This document shows positions 7,599-17,051 of a stretch of DNA of 64,000 nt, piece after piece. Position 1 is the stretch's first letter; every line of letters begins with the position of its first letter. A model generated the notes under the pieces. That model ran no database searches and was not told the origin of the DNA. It saw only the letters and a program-made list of their open reading frames with translations. A program made the position numbers and the translations under genes. Source of the stretch: Vibrio maerlii (lineage in GTDB: Bacteria; Pseudomonadota; Gammaproteobacteria; Enterobacterales; Vibrionaceae); contig NZ_QRHC01000002.1 of NCBI RefSeq assembly GCF_003415655.1, forward strand, positions 434,008-498,007. Reading direction: 5' to 3'.

Positions 7599-8798
7599 TT
7601 ACCCTGCTCGAACCGCACTTAAATAGTACAAACCTATCATCACTAAGTACGCGATACCCGGCACAATATAACTCCCCTGTAATGATATCGAGTCAATCAA
7701 ACTGGCTTGAATAAATGGTAAACCCGCACCACCAATTGAGCACATAATCAGAATAGCAGCACCTTGTGCACTCTGTTTACCAGCAGCATGCAAAGCTTGT
7801 GCATAGATAATCGGATAGAGCGTTGAATTACATAATCCAACCAACAGTAGTAAATATCCAATTCGATGATCGATAAATAATGTTGCTAATGCACTCACTA
7901 CAACAGCCACAAGGCAAGCGAAGATAAACAATTGGTGATGACTGGCTCGATGACCATATTTTGCAAACAATAGCCTGCCAGCAAACATAAACACCCAATA
8001 CCATGCAATCAGCTGGGTCGCATTCACTAGGCCTAAATTGCCATAGCCATCCTCAGCTAGGTAAGTGATAGTAAAAGTACCAAAACTCACCTCAACGCCG
8101 ATATAGAGCAACAGTACTAAAGCGAACCGCATGAACTGGCGATTCGCTAAGATAAATACAAACCCTTGCCAAAAGCCACTGTGCTGTTTCACTGTAATAT
8201 CTGGCAGATCGATCCAATGAAAAAAGATCAACAGTCCGGCAAAACAGAGCGCAATACATAGAAAGAGAATTGAAACATTCTCTGCAGTCTCTGTGATGTC
8301 AAAAAGATGAGCAAGCAGGATCACAGAGGTTAAAGCCAGAGGAGCTATTACCGTACCAACCGAGTTAGATGCCGTTGCCACAGCTTGACGGCCAACACTT
8401 TTGTCTGCACTTGAAAGTAGCGAAACATAAGGTGAGCTAACCACCTGTATTGCTGAGACGCCTGAAGCCATGAGCAATATGCCAAGAAGAGTAGTAAAAA
8501 GCACTTGCTCTCTAACTAAATAAGCCATTGCTAAGCAACCAAATAGACACCAATAAAGGCAATACCTCAATGTGGTTTTATAACCTAGCTTAGCCATAAT
8601 AAATGACGCAGGTAACGAGACCGTTATCCGGGTAATAAAAAAGGCCATTGGGAAGAGCATCGCCATTTTATAATCAAGCTCAAAGACCTCCTTGTAGTGA
8701 GGAATCAATGAGTTGCTACAAACGGTAATCAAACCCCAGATAAAAAATATCAGCGAAAGCAGCAGCAATGGCGTGTCATGCAGTAAACGCATTTTCAT
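7599..8798 (-). CDS. MFS transporter, probably sugar or sugar acid
   Basis: A 399-residue major facilitator protein with about twelve hydrophobic segments in two six-helix halves separated near residues 195-205. It begins with a short cytoplasmic tail before the first helix (LLLLSLIFFIWGLITVCSNS). It is the last gene of the leftward diketogulonate cluster but is separated from ulaE by a hairpin terminator at 8831-8856, so its expression may be lower or independent. It may be a second uptake or efflux route for the operon substrate; the substrate is not readable from the sequence. Confidence 0.8.
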   Translation of the reverse strand: MKMRLLHDTPLLLLSLIFFIWGLITVCSNSLIPHYKEVFELDYKMAMLFPMAFFITRITVSLPASFIMAKLGYKTTLRYCLYWCLFGCLAMAYLVREQVLFTTLLGILLMASGVSAIQVVSSPYVSLLSSADKSVGRQAVATASNSVGTVIAPLALTSVILLAHLFDITETAENVSILFLCIALCFAGLLIFFHWIDLPDITVKQHSGFWQGFVFILANRQFMRFALVLLLYIGVEVSFGTFTITYLAEDGYGNLGLVNATQLIAWYWVFMFAGRLLFAKYGHRASHHQLFIFACLVAVVVSALATLFIDHRIGYLLLLVGLCNSTLYPIIYAQALHAAGKQSAQGAAILIMCSIGGAGLPFIQASLIDSISLQGSYIVPGIAYLVMIGLYYLSAVRAG

Positions 8799-8830
8799 AA
8801 GCAGTTCTCTAACCTACTAAAAGATAATAA

Positions 8831-8856
8831 AAAAGCAGAAGTTTCCTTCTGCTTTT
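8831..8856 (-). terminator. Hairpin terminator between ulaE and the MFS gene
   Basis: AAAAGCAGAA pairs with TTCTGCTTTT. Read leftward it ends in TTTTTTA, a good intrinsic terminator or attenuator inside the cluster. Confidence 0.8.
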
Positions 8857-8886
8857 CCAATAGAATCAATGCTGTTTATCTAGCCA

Positions 8887-9756
8887 TTAAAGTTCAAAGC
8901 CTGACTCATTAGCAATACGTTTGAGTGTTGCTTTTGCCTGCTTAATATCTTCTAGCCAGTTGTCATTCTGAGCCCACATCTCAATCACCAACGGAGAGCT
9001 GTAATCAATCTCTGCAAGTGTCTTGAAGATCGCTGGGAAGTCTACCTGGCCTTCGCCAATAACAAGGTCACGGAACTGCCCCTTACACGTTTCAGACACA
9101 CGCAGCGTATCTTTTAAGTGAACCTGTACTAGGTGATCACGGCTCAGCTTAAGTTCAGTACAAACATCGTAGTTCCAGCCTGAGATGTTGCCGACATCTG
9201 GGTAAGCCATAAAGTATGGTGATGGGATCTCTCGCTTAAGCACTTCAAACTTACTTAGCGAGTTCAGGTAAGGCGTATCCATGATCTCAACACCGAGCAT
9301 AATCCCTGCGCGCTCCGCCATCTTGGTTGCTTCTTTCATGCCATCAATAAATCGTACATGAGTTTCTGCTGTTTGCGGTTCGTAGTAAACATCGTAACCC
9401 GCCATCTGAATACAGCGGATACCCAATTTATAAGCAAGAGAAATTGCCTTTTCCATGATGACAAATGATTCATTACGAGTTGCTTCATCCATAGAGCCAA
9501 ATGGAAACTTACGGTGCGCACTTAAACACATCGACTGGAATGGCATTGCATGCTTTTCACATAGGCGACGAAGCTCGTAGATCTCTTCATCGGACCAATC
9601 TAAGCGAGCGCGGCGTTCATCGGTTTCATCCACCGAGATCTCAACAAAATCAAAGCCTGCTTCTTTTGCATAAATGAAGCGCTCTTCCCAGCTTAAAGCC
9701 GCTGGCATTGCTTTTTCGTAGATACCTAATCTGAATTTGTTATTTGAATCAAACAT
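8887..9756 (-). CDS. ulaE: L-xylulose-5-phosphate 3-epimerase (UlaE/SgbU family)
   Basis: A 289-residue TIM-barrel enzyme that converts L-xylulose-5-P to L-ribulose-5-P in the ascorbate and diketogulonate pathway. Family motifs are visible: LGIYEKAMP at the N-terminus, DFVEISVDETDERRARLDW, CLSAHRKFPFGS, MLGVEIMDTPYLNS, YPDVGNISGW and HLKDT, which carry the metal-binding Glu, Asp and His residues. It follows the IclR gene by 9 bp in the operon. The operon's kinase and decarboxylase supply its substrate and the 4-epimerase at 14002 takes its product. Confidence 0.93.
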   Translation of the reverse strand: MFDSNNKFRLGIYEKAMPAALSWEERFIYAKEAGFDFVEISVDETDERRARLDWSDEEIYELRRLCEKHAMPFQSMCLSAHRKFPFGSMDEATRNESFVIMEKAISLAYKLGIRCIQMAGYDVYYEPQTAETHVRFIDGMKEATKMAERAGIMLGVEIMDTPYLNSLSKFEVLKREIPSPYFMAYPDVGNISGWNYDVCTELKLSRDHLVQVHLKDTLRVSETCKGQFRDLVIGEGQVDFPAIFKTLAEIDYSSPLVIEMWAQNDNWLEDIKQAKATLKRIANESGFEL

Positions 9757-9765
9757 CTTTATTCC

Positions 9766-10524
9766 TTAAAAGAGTTGTTGTTCGATATTCTCAGTAACTG
9801 TTTGAATTTTCTTTGCTAACTCTTCGTAGCCTAGTGCTTTCATTTTTGGTGTTAGCGAAGAGACACTTACTGCATATACCGGAGATTTATTCTTATCGAA
9901 AATAGGGACAGACACACATGAAATACCCGCTTCGTTCTCTTCATCATCTAGGGCGTAACCACGCTCTTTGATCTGGTCAAGAACCTTGAAAAAGTCGCCT
10001 TTATCCAAGATGGTATTTTCAGTTAATGGCTTCATCGTGCTTGCATTGCGTTGCCAATACGCTTCACGTACAGCCTCGGAGCTAAACGCGAGGTAGCACT
10101 TACCAGCCGCCGAGCAATACATTGGCGAATGCAAACCAACATAAGTTCGGGTTCTAAACGATGCATCTGCTGGCTCAAATTTATCTTTGAAGATAATGTT
10201 GTCAGCATCAAAAGAGAGAAAGTTTACGGTCTCTTTTACATCAAGCAGCAGTCCTTCAAGGTGAGGCTTAACCGCACCTGTTACATCGGAATTTATTGCT
10301 GCATGGCCAAGGTGAACGAGCTTCATCGTCAATCGATACTCTTTACCTGAAAGCATTTGAGCAACGTAACCTGACGCTTCAAACGTCGATAAAATGCGAT
10401 GAATTGATGACTTATTAAACCCCGTCCCCTCTGAAATTTTTTGCAGTGAAACACCATTTGGGAAATCCCCTAGAAATTCCAATACAGTTAAGGCTTTAGA
10501 CAACGATTTAATTTGTTCACTCAT
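9766..10524 (-). CDS. IclR-family regulator (YiaJ-like)
   Basis: A 252-residue protein with an N-terminal winged helix (about residues 8-70; GFNKSSIHRILSTFEASGYV is the recognition region) and a C-terminal IclR effector domain with the typical CSAAGKCYLAF motif and GISCVSVPIFD. In E. coli the equivalent YiaJ represses the yia operon. This gene lies inside the operon it probably controls, 7 bp after the decarboxylase gene. Two similar 17-bp dyads at 18587 and 18822, upstream of the first operon gene, are good operator candidates. Confidence 0.88.
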   Translation of the reverse strand: MSEQIKSLSKALTVLEFLGDFPNGVSLQKISEGTGFNKSSIHRILSTFEASGYVAQMLSGKEYRLTMKLVHLGHAAINSDVTGAVKPHLEGLLLDVKETVNFLSFDADNIIFKDKFEPADASFRTRTYVGLHSPMYCSAAGKCYLAFSSEAVREAYWQRNASTMKPLTENTILDKGDFFKVLDQIKERGYALDDEENEAGISCVSVPIFDKNKSPVYAVSVSSLTPKMKALGYEELAKKIQTVTENIEQQLF

Positions 10525-10531
10525 ATAAGTA

Positions 10532-11176
10532 CTACCAGTGTTTTCCTATTTCTTTGTGGAAGTTATCCGCGATCTCACATCCATTTTCACCAGCCAAAGC
10601 TCGGCCAGCGATAAAAGATTTTGCAGTAAGGTGCTTAAACAAATGCAGATCCTCTGGAACAATACCACCAGTTATAGATAGTTCAATTCCAAGTTCAGAT
10701 AATTTTTGCATTTTGGTTAAGTCTTCTTCGGTCCAACTCACACCAGCAAGCTCAGCATCACGTGAACGGTGATAAATAGCTTGTGTTATGCCCATCTCAA
10801 CCCAAGCTTTCGCATCTTCTAAAGTCCAATGGCCATAGAGCTCAATTTGAACTTCACCAGCAAACTCATCGGTTACTTTCTTGGCCGAACGAATAGTCTC
10901 AATATGCGCTGCTGCACTCACGGTTACCCAATCGGCCCCAGCCTCCATTGCAAGGCGAGTCAAGATAGCGCTTGCATCGGTGATCTTCATATCACAGACG
11001 ATGGTGTGGTTCGGATACTTCTCACGCACAACACGTACACTGTCCACCCCATGGGCAAAAGCCAAAATAGTCCCGACTTCAATCACATCCAATTTGTCTG
11101 CAACTTTTTCCACTGATGCTAATGCTGTCTCAATATCAGTCGCATCAAGTGCCATTTGTAGTAATGGTCTAGACAT
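10532..11176 (-). CDS. ulaD: 3-keto-L-gulonate-6-phosphate decarboxylase
   Basis: A 214-residue protein of the orotidine-phosphate-decarboxylase suprafamily, starting MSRPLLQMALD. The start at 11176 has a GAGGAAC ribosome-binding site and overlaps the kinase stop by 8 bp; an in-frame start 5 codons upstream is less likely. Signature residues are visible: Asp in QMALDATD, the Asp-x-Lys-x-x-Asp motif in CDMKITDA, and GGIVPED near the phosphate site. It decarboxylates 3-keto-L-gulonate-6-P to L-xylulose-5-P. The upstream kinase supplies the substrate and ulaE uses the product. Confidence 0.93.
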   Translation of the reverse strand: MSRPLLQMALDATDIETALASVEKVADKLDVIEVGTILAFAHGVDSVRVVREKYPNHTIVCDMKITDASAILTRLAMEAGADWVTVSAAAHIETIRSAKKVTDEFAGEVQIELYGHWTLEDAKAWVEMGITQAIYHRSRDAELAGVSWTEEDLTKMQKLSELGIELSITGGIVPEDLHLFKHLTAKSFIAGRALAGENGCEIADNFHKEIGKHW

Positions 11177-12662
11177 CCGTTTGTTCCTCAAATTGTTTGA
11201 ATAGTTCTACCAGTCGCTGGTAGTTTTTAAATTTGTTCTGATAGCGCTGGTAATTATCTTTGTTTGGGTAAATTCGTTTACTATCAGTCACTAGTGTTTC
11301 ACTACACTCTTTTAGTGAAGCGAATTCACCGGCACCTACCATGGCTACCATTGCCGCACCCAAAGAACCAGTTTCATCAATACTTGAGACTTCAACCGTC
11401 AATCCAGTTAGGTCCGCAAGCATCTGCATCCACACTGAGCTTGATGAAGGACCGCCAGTTACTTTAAGCAGATCCGCCTTAGGGAAGCGCTGACGCATCC
11501 GTTCCAAATGAACGTTATGGCAAAATAGAATGCCTTCCCAGATCGCTTGAATGGTGTGGCCCTTAGTGTGATGAGACTGTAAACCATAAAAGCCTGATTT
11601 AAGCCCAAGGCCAGCATTTGAGCCATATAGGAATGGGACAAAATAGACACTACTGCTTGCAGGCTCTAGTGCTTCAACTAAGGCTTGGTTTTCAGCATGA
11701 TTGAGTTCACCGTCTTCACCAAGGTAGTCGGCAAACCACTCATAGTTTCCTGCTGAGGTTGGGCTCGCTTCATGAATGATATATTCACCATCAACAGCAT
11801 AGTGACCATAAACAAAGTTATGTGATGCTTCAGTTACCTGCTTGGAGATACCTGACGTAACCGACCAAGTACCCATGACATAGTTCAATGTTTCTTCTGA
11901 AGAGTTAATTCCCGAGCAGACTGCGGTTGAAACCACATCAAAAAGACCACCAAATACCGGAGTGCCCTCACTTAAGCCTGTTTCTGCTGCTACCTGTGCG
12001 GTAACTTTGCCTGCTTGCTGCTGCGGTGTCACAACAGGAGGCAGTGCGTTCCAGATCTCTTCAATACCAAAGGTCTCAAGCAGAGATTTATCATATTGCG
12101 CAGTAATGGAGTTGAAGAAGTTACTCTCCGAAATATTGGTTAACTCTGCCGCGACTTCACCAGTTAAACGATAGCGGAGGTAGTCATGAGACATCAGTAC
12201 CGCGCCAATTTGGTTATAGCGATTAAGGTCATTCTCTTTAATCCAGCGGATAATAGAGACTGGGTGACCAGTCCAAAGCGTTTGCAAAGTGGTTGGGTAG
12301 ACCTCTTGCGCCTTGCCTTCTGCTAACCACTGTTTGACAATTGGCAATGCTCGTGAGTCTGAAGACATAATGCCATAGCCAAGGTTGTGTCCTTTCTTAT
12401 CAAGTAGGTAAACGCCCTTACCCTGAGCTGAGATGCTGAGCCCTTTGATCGCTGCTGAATCAACCTTAGTGGTGTCAATTAACTGTTTAATCACCGCCAC
12501 AGCATTAGCCCAAAGTGCGTCTAAATCTCGCTCAACCCACCCTTGTTTGTCATTAATGACACTTGCTGATACGCGAGCTAACCCCTGCTGTTCACCCTTT
12601 GCGTTGAACAGTGCGGCTTTCATAAACGTACCGCCCGAATCGATACCAATGTAGTAATTCAT
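11169..12662 (-). CDS. lyxK: FGGY sugar kinase (LyxK/YiaP-like)
   Basis: A 497-residue FGGY-family carbohydrate kinase. The N-terminal phosphate-1 loop is YIGIDSGGTFMKAALFN, the catalytic Asp is in the FGGLFDVVST region, and the C-terminal signature is VTGGPSSSSVWMQMLADLTG followed by ETGSLGAAMVA. The E. coli counterpart LyxK phosphorylates L-xylulose and 3-keto-L-gulonate. Given the neighbouring decarboxylase, 3-keto-L-gulonate is the likely physiological substrate here. Its ATG overlaps the stop of the YiaL-like gene in a TAATG arrangement, which implies translational coupling. Confidence 0.85.
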   Translation of the reverse strand: MNYYIGIDSGGTFMKAALFNAKGEQQGLARVSASVINDKQGWVERDLDALWANAVAVIKQLIDTTKVDSAAIKGLSISAQGKGVYLLDKKGHNLGYGIMSSDSRALPIVKQWLAEGKAQEVYPTTLQTLWTGHPVSIIRWIKENDLNRYNQIGAVLMSHDYLRYRLTGEVAAELTNISESNFFNSITAQYDKSLLETFGIEEIWNALPPVVTPQQQAGKVTAQVAAETGLSEGTPVFGGLFDVVSTAVCSGINSSEETLNYVMGTWSVTSGISKQVTEASHNFVYGHYAVDGEYIIHEASPTSAGNYEWFADYLGEDGELNHAENQALVEALEPASSSVYFVPFLYGSNAGLGLKSGFYGLQSHHTKGHTIQAIWEGILFCHNVHLERMRQRFPKADLLKVTGGPSSSSVWMQMLADLTGLTVEVSSIDETGSLGAAMVAMVGAGEFASLKECSETLVTDSKRIYPNKDNYQRYQNKFKNYQRLVELFKQFEEQTDV

Positions 12663-13150
12663 TATTTTGCTTCCAGTAAATCGTTATGAATCTTCACCAC
12701 CAGCTTCCTTACTGGTTCACAGTTACCATCTTCAATATTAGTGATGTGAACGATATTCGGGGTGAATAGATAGAACTGATTAGGTGTCGCTTTAATAAAG
12801 TTAAGCTCAATCCCTTCTTTCTCATAAAACTGTAAGTCACGCTGCTCTAGGTATGGTTCTGCATTGGTGTGCTCACCACTATCAAACGACCAAGCCATCG
12901 TTTCTGAACCATCCAAAACAATTTGCAGATCTGAATGATACTTATGAACCTCTGGCTGAAAGTTCTCTAGTGGCTCTTTTTGATACTCTAAAACCACAAA
13001 CCACGCCTTATCTGATTCAAAGCCCGGCAGTGCATGGCGACCCAATGCCAGAGATTGAGTGTCTAAACTATTTAGGTATTCAAGGACATTTTGCACAACA
13101 ACAGGGTATGACTTGGTCATTAGTGTTGGCTGAGTATTTCCGACTAACAT
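12662..13150 (-). CDS. YhcH/YjgK/YiaL family protein
   Basis: A 162-residue cupin-like protein of the DUF386 (YhcH/YjgK/YiaL) family. Conserved features are the EVHKYHSDLQIVLDG region with metal-binding His and Asp, a mid-protein Glu-rich strand, and FTPNIVHIT followed by KLVVKIH near the C-terminus. E. coli yiaL lies in the equivalent operon. Relatives are thought to act as sugar anomerases or lyases, but the role in diketogulonate use is not settled. It overlaps the kinase gene by 1 bp and lies 24 bp after the HAD gene. Confidence 0.85.
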   Translation of the reverse strand: MLVGNTQPTLMTKSYPVVVQNVLEYLNSLDTQSLALGRHALPGFESDKAWFVVLEYQKEPLENFQPEVHKYHSDLQIVLDGSETMAWSFDSGEHTNAEPYLEQRDLQFYEKEGIELNFIKATPNQFYLFTPNIVHITNIEDGNCEPVRKLVVKIHNDLLEAK

Positions 13151-13174
13151 ATAGATTCTCTTTTTAACGAACTT

Positions 13175-13990
13175 CTACAGCAACAATTCACGCAGTAAAT
13201 TAGCTAGACTCGTTTCATCATCATTTGATTTTTCTGTCACTAGGTTGGCATTGTTCTTGACCGTTTCATCAGCATTTTGCATTGCAATACCAAGTCCTGC
13301 TGCGCTAAGCATTGAGATATCATTGTGGTTATCTCCTACTGCAATACACTCCTCTAGCGAGATGCCTAGAGATTGAACATAAGTACTAAGTGCATTACCT
13401 TTCGTATTACCAGCAGCTGAGAAGTCAACACGGTCCACCCAAGAACGTTCACCGTTAAAGTTCTGTTTTACAAAGGGAAGATTGGCAAAGGTGTCAATAT
13501 CGCCACCTTCAACAACAAACTTCCAAACGAATTCTGTTTTCTGCGCCTCGTGATGGAAGTCATCCACTTTTTGGATATTTGGGCGCTTCTCTACCGGGAA
13601 GGTTTGCGACCACTCTAATAGCGCTTCCATATAAGCGATTGGGCGCTTTCTTGAGTAGAGCATCGCATCACGAACATACATCACCATTTTCAGATCATGT
13701 GCTTCCGAGATAGAGATAAATTCAGCGGCATTTTGTTTTGAGATTGAGCTTTCACTGACTACAGAGCCCGATGCATAATCAAAAACATAAGTGCCATTAC
13801 AGCAAATTATTGGCGTCGTTAGCCCCAGCATGTCGTAATAAGGCTTTGCCGCGACATGGTGACGACCTGTCACAATCACAACATGACTTTGCTCGGCAAT
13901 TTCCTGAATGGTTTTAACCAAAACTGGGCTAATAGTATGTGCTGAGTTTAATACTGTTCCATCAAGGTCTAACGCCAATAATTTATGCAT
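13175..13990 (-). CDS. Cof-type HAD phosphatase
   Basis: A 271-residue HAD-IIB (Cof) hydrolase. Motif I is LALDLDGTVLNS (residues 5-16), motif II VTGR, motif III the Lys in GNTKGNALS, and motif IV GDNHNDISML. The cap is of the C2 type between motifs II and III. It lies 11 bp after the 4-epimerase gene inside the operon, which points to dephosphorylation of a sugar phosphate or by-product. The E. coli yia and ula operons lack such a gene, so this is a local addition. The substrate is unknown. Confidence 0.85.
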   Translation of the reverse strand: MHKLLALDLDGTVLNSAHTISPVLVKTIQEIAEQSHVVIVTGRHHVAAKPYYDMLGLTTPIICCNGTYVFDYASGSVVSESSISKQNAAEFISISEAHDLKMVMYVRDAMLYSRKRPIAYMEALLEWSQTFPVEKRPNIQKVDDFHHEAQKTEFVWKFVVEGGDIDTFANLPFVKQNFNGERSWVDRVDFSAAGNTKGNALSTYVQSLGISLEECIAVGDNHNDISMLSAAGLGIAMQNADETVKNNANLVTEKSNDDETSLANLLRELLL

Positions 13991-14001
13991 AACTATTACT
14001 C

Positions 14002-14694
14002 TTATTTCTGACCGTAGTATGAGTTAGCACCATGTTTGCGATTGTAGTGCTTATCAAGAAGTTCCGGTTGGATTGCAATTTCAGGGTTAATCGCACGTGT
14101 CGCTGTTGCCATTGCTGCAATCTCTTCCATTACTACAGCATTGTGTACCGCATCAGAGCCATCTTCGCCCCAAGTGAATGGTGCATGACCTGAAATAATT
14201 GCACCTGGCATAGCCACAGGATCAATATCGCGCTGGTTAAACTCTTCAATGATCACTAGGCCAGTATTCTTTTCATAATCAGACTGAATCTCTTCAGTTG
14301 TTAGCTGACGTGTACATGGCACATCACCATAGAAATAATCCGCATGAGTGGTACCAAGAGCTGGAATATCTTTACCGGCTTGCGCCCAAATGGTCGCATT
14401 GCGTGAATGGGTGTGGACAATACCGCCAATGCTAGGAAATGCTTTGTAGAGTTCGATGTGAGTAGCAGTATCACTTGATGGGTTTAGCTCACCTTCAACA
14501 CGATTACCTTCAAGGTCAACAATCACAATGTCATCAGCGGTCATTACATCGTATTCAACGCCCGATGGTTTAATCGCAATAACACCGCGCTCACGGTCAA
14601 TCTCTGATACGTTTCCCCAAGTGAAAGTCACCAGACCATACTTTGGAAGCTGTAAGTTTGCTTTTAATACTTTTTGTTTTAGTTTTTGATACAT
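14002..14694 (-). CDS. sgbE: L-ribulose-5-phosphate 4-epimerase
   Basis: A 230-residue class II aldolase-fold protein of the AraD/SgbE/UlaF family. The zinc ligands are visible in [13 protein letters not shown] (two His) and in TTHADYF, with the catalytic region DVPCTRQLT nearby. The N-terminus [17 protein letters not shown] matches AraD-type enzymes. It converts L-ribulose-5-P, the product of ulaE, to D-xylulose-5-P, the last step before the pentose phosphate pathway. It lies between the TRAP importer genes and the HAD gene. Confidence 0.93.
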   Translation of the reverse strand: MYQKLKQKVLKANLQLPKYGLVTFTWGNVSEIDRERGVIAIKPSGVEYDVMTADDIVIVDLEGNRVEGELNPSSDTATHIELYKAFPSIGGIVHTHSRNATIWAQAGKDIPALGTTHADYFYGDVPCTRQLTTEEIQSDYEKNTGLVIIEEFNQRDIDPVAMPGAIISGHAPFTWGEDGSDAVHNAVVMEEIAAMATATRAINPEIAIQPELLDKHYNRKHGANSYYGQK

Positions 14695-14775
14695 AGGAGT
14701 CTGCCGATGTTATTCTTATTGGGTAGGAGTTGAGCTATGAGGGTTACCTATCGACTAGGCAACCCTCTGTCGAGG

Positions 14776-15750
14776 TTACTTAGCTGCTAGCTTGATCTTG
14801 TTGATCATAGTGTCGCCATTCTTCTCAATGTATGCGCTCCATACTGGCTGAATCGCTTCTTGGAATGCCTTACCATCTACATCACGGTTAACTTGCATGC
14901 CGTTGCTTTCAAGCTGAGAAATCATCTGGTCTTCTTTCTCAATGCTTAACTTACGTTGCATCGCGACTGCCTCAGCAGCAACTTCTTCTATGATCTTCTG
15001 CTCGTCATCACTTAACTTGTTGAACTTACGTAGGTTCATCGTTAGTACAAGTGGTGAGTATGCGTGCTGAGTTAGGCTTAGGTACTTCTGAACTTCATCA
15101 AACTTGAACGATAGCGTTACAGAAATTGGGTGGTCTTGAGAGTCAACAACGCCTGTTTCAAGTGCTGTGTATAGCTCAGATACTGGTAGCTGCTGTGGGT
15201 TAGCACCAAGCTCATTAAACATGTCGTTTAGCGCTTTTGAGCCATTTACACGCATCTGTAGGCCTTTAACATCAGACGGAACACGAATTGGCTTCTCGTT
15301 GTTAGTCATGTTGCGGTAACCATTCTCTGGGAACCCAAGACCTTTTAGACCAAACTTTTCAAACTTTTTCAGAACCTCTTGGCCTGGCTCACCATCAAGG
15401 ACTTTGTATGCGGTTGCACGGTCAGGGAACATGAACGGCAGCGTGAATGCCGCAGACTCAGGCATCATACCGTTGTAGTTATTTAGACCAACCATTGCAA
15501 AGTCAACGATGCCAGCACGAGAACCATCAATCATCTGCTTATCACTGCCTAGCTGGCCTTGAGGGTAAATATTGATTTTAATTTCACCGTTTGAACGAGC
15601 TTCAACTTCTTTTTTGAAGAACTCAGATAGATCTTGTTGAAGGTCTGACTCTGGCGCCGCGTGAGCAAGCTTAAGGGTTGTTTCAGCAAAAGCATTTGTG
15701 CTTAGAGCGATAGTTGAAGCAAGTAGAGTTAGTTTTAGTAGGGATTTCAT
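14776..15750 (-). CDS. yiaO: TRAP transporter substrate-binding protein (YiaO/DctP type)
   Basis: Called from the ATG at 15750 (324 residues): a clear signal peptide (MKSLLKLTLLASTIALSTNA, cleavage about FAE) and a start just after the permease gene. The longer in-frame extension overlaps the permease and is discounted. The mature protein has the DctP pattern: LKLAHAAPESDLQ, the central MRVNGSKALNDMF region with the substrate-binding Arg, and GVVDSQDHPI. It binds the substrate in the periplasm and delivers it to the DctQM permease. E. coli YiaO binds 2,3-diketo-L-gulonate; by context this is the likely ligand here. Confidence 0.9.
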   Translation of the reverse strand: MKSLLKLTLLASTIALSTNAFAETTLKLAHAAPESDLQQDLSEFFKKEVEARSNGEIKINIYPQGQLGSDKQMIDGSRAGIVDFAMVGLNNYNGMMPESAAFTLPFMFPDRATAYKVLDGEPGQEVLKKFEKFGLKGLGFPENGYRNMTNNEKPIRVPSDVKGLQMRVNGSKALNDMFNELGANPQQLPVSELYTALETGVVDSQDHPISVTLSFKFDEVQKYLSLTQHAYSPLVLTMNLRKFNKLSDDEQKIIEEVAAEAVAMQRKLSIEKEDQMISQLESNGMQVNRDVDGKAFQEAIQPVWSAYIEKNGDTMINKIKLAAK

Positions 15751-15770
15751 TATTATATTCTCCGTCGAGG

Positions 15771-17051
15771 TTAGCCAATGACAAATGACATTGGCACAGT
15801 GATAATGCTTGGGAAGATGACAAACAGTGCAAGTAAAGCCATGTATGCGCCAATGAATGGCAGTACACCTTTCACAGCCGTAGACATTGGAACTTTTGCG
15901 ACGCCACACACTACGTTCAGAACTGTGCCCACAGGTGGGGTAATTAGACCGATTGAACAGTTTATTACGAACAGTAGACCGAAGTATGTAGGGTCAATGC
16001 CTGCCATCTTGATAACTGGCATTAGTAGTGGTACAAGAATTAGAATTGTTGGGCTTAAGTCCATAACCATGCCAACACACAGCACTAGCAGCATAATCAC
16101 TGCCATTAGTAGACGTGGGCTATCAACCAGTGGACCTAACATTTCTGCAAGTTGTTGAGGAAGCTGTGCGACTGTGATTAGCCAAGCTGCAACCATTGCA
16201 CAACCTACCAAGAACATAACCATTGCTGTCGAACGACCAGCGTTGATTACAATTTCGTAGAACTTCTTAATCGTTAGCTCGCGGTAAACAAACGTTGAGA
16301 TAAAGATTGCGTATGCTGCAGCAACAACCGCTGCTTCTGTTGGAGTAAAGATACCGAAGCGAATACCAACAATGATGATGACAGGTAATAGTAGCGCCCA
16401 AACACCTTCTTTAAGCGCTGCACGTTTCTCTGCTTTACTCGCTTTTGGTGATGTATCTAGGTTCTCTTTGCGAACCGTCATGCGCCACACAAACATCAAT
16501 GTCATACCCATTAATAGGCCAGGTACGATACCACCAAGGAATAGGTTTTTAATTGAGATGCCGCCAGCAACACCAACTAGGATTAGTGGAATTGATGGTG
16601 GGATAACTGGCGCGATGATGCCACCTGACGCTAGCAAACCCATTGATGGTGCTTCGGGGTATTTTGCTGCTTTCATCATTGGGTACAGGATACTAACCAG
16701 TGCTGCTGCATCCGCTACCGCTGAGCCAGATAAACCAGCAAGCAGTACCGAAGTCATGATAGCTACATAGCCTAGACCACCCTGGCGGTGACCAACATAG
16801 GTTGTTGCTAGGCGAACAATACGCTGAGACAAGCCACCCGACGCCATCACTTCACCAGCAATCAGGAAGAATGGAATGGCAAGCAGTGTAAAGCTATCTA
16901 CACCATTAATTAAAGACTGCGCAAGGATGTCTGCACTAAAGAAGTCCATCTGAACCATTAGCGCCATTGAAGACAATAGCAGTGCAAATGCAACAGGAAG
17001 ACCAAGTAAGATTGAGACAATCAATACCGATAAGAAAATCACTAACGTCAT
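15771..17051 (-). CDS. yiaN: TRAP transporter large permease (YiaN/DctM type)
   Basis: A 426-residue, about 12-helix DctM protein. Recognisable blocks are LLAIPFFLIAGEVMASGG, GLSGSAVADAAALVSILYP, GIIAPVIPPSIPLILVG and TPTEAAVVAAAYA. It forms the sodium-driven translocation subunit with the small permease. Its ATG overlaps the stop of the small permease gene (TAATG), so they are translationally coupled. The substrate is probably diketogulonate by operon context. Confidence 0.93.
   Translation of the reverse strand: MTLVIFLSVLIVSILLGLPVAFALLLSSMALMVQMDFFSADILAQSLINGVDSFTLLAIPFFLIAGEVMASGGLSQRIVRLATTYVGHRQGGLGYVAIMTSVLLAGLSGSAVADAAALVSILYPMMKAAKYPEAPSMGLLASGGIIAPVIPPSIPLILVGVAGGISIKNLFLGGIVPGLLMGMTLMFVWRMTVRKENLDTSPKASKAEKRAALKEGVWALLLPVIIIVGIRFGIFTPTEAAVVAAAYAIFISTFVYRELTIKKFYEIVINAGRSTAMVMFLVGCAMVAAWLITVAQLPQQLAEMLGPLVDSPRLLMAVIMLLVLCVGMVMDLSPTILILVPLLMPVIKMAGIDPTYFGLLFVINCSIGLITPPVGTVLNVVCGVAKVPMSTAVKGVLPFIGAYMALLALFVIFPSIITVPMSFVIG

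Noticed and set aside
15778..16158. Long open frame antisense to the TRAP large permease gene
   Set aside because: It runs opposite a well-supported gene and has no independent start signals or family resemblance; the same applies to the other antisense frames in the operon.
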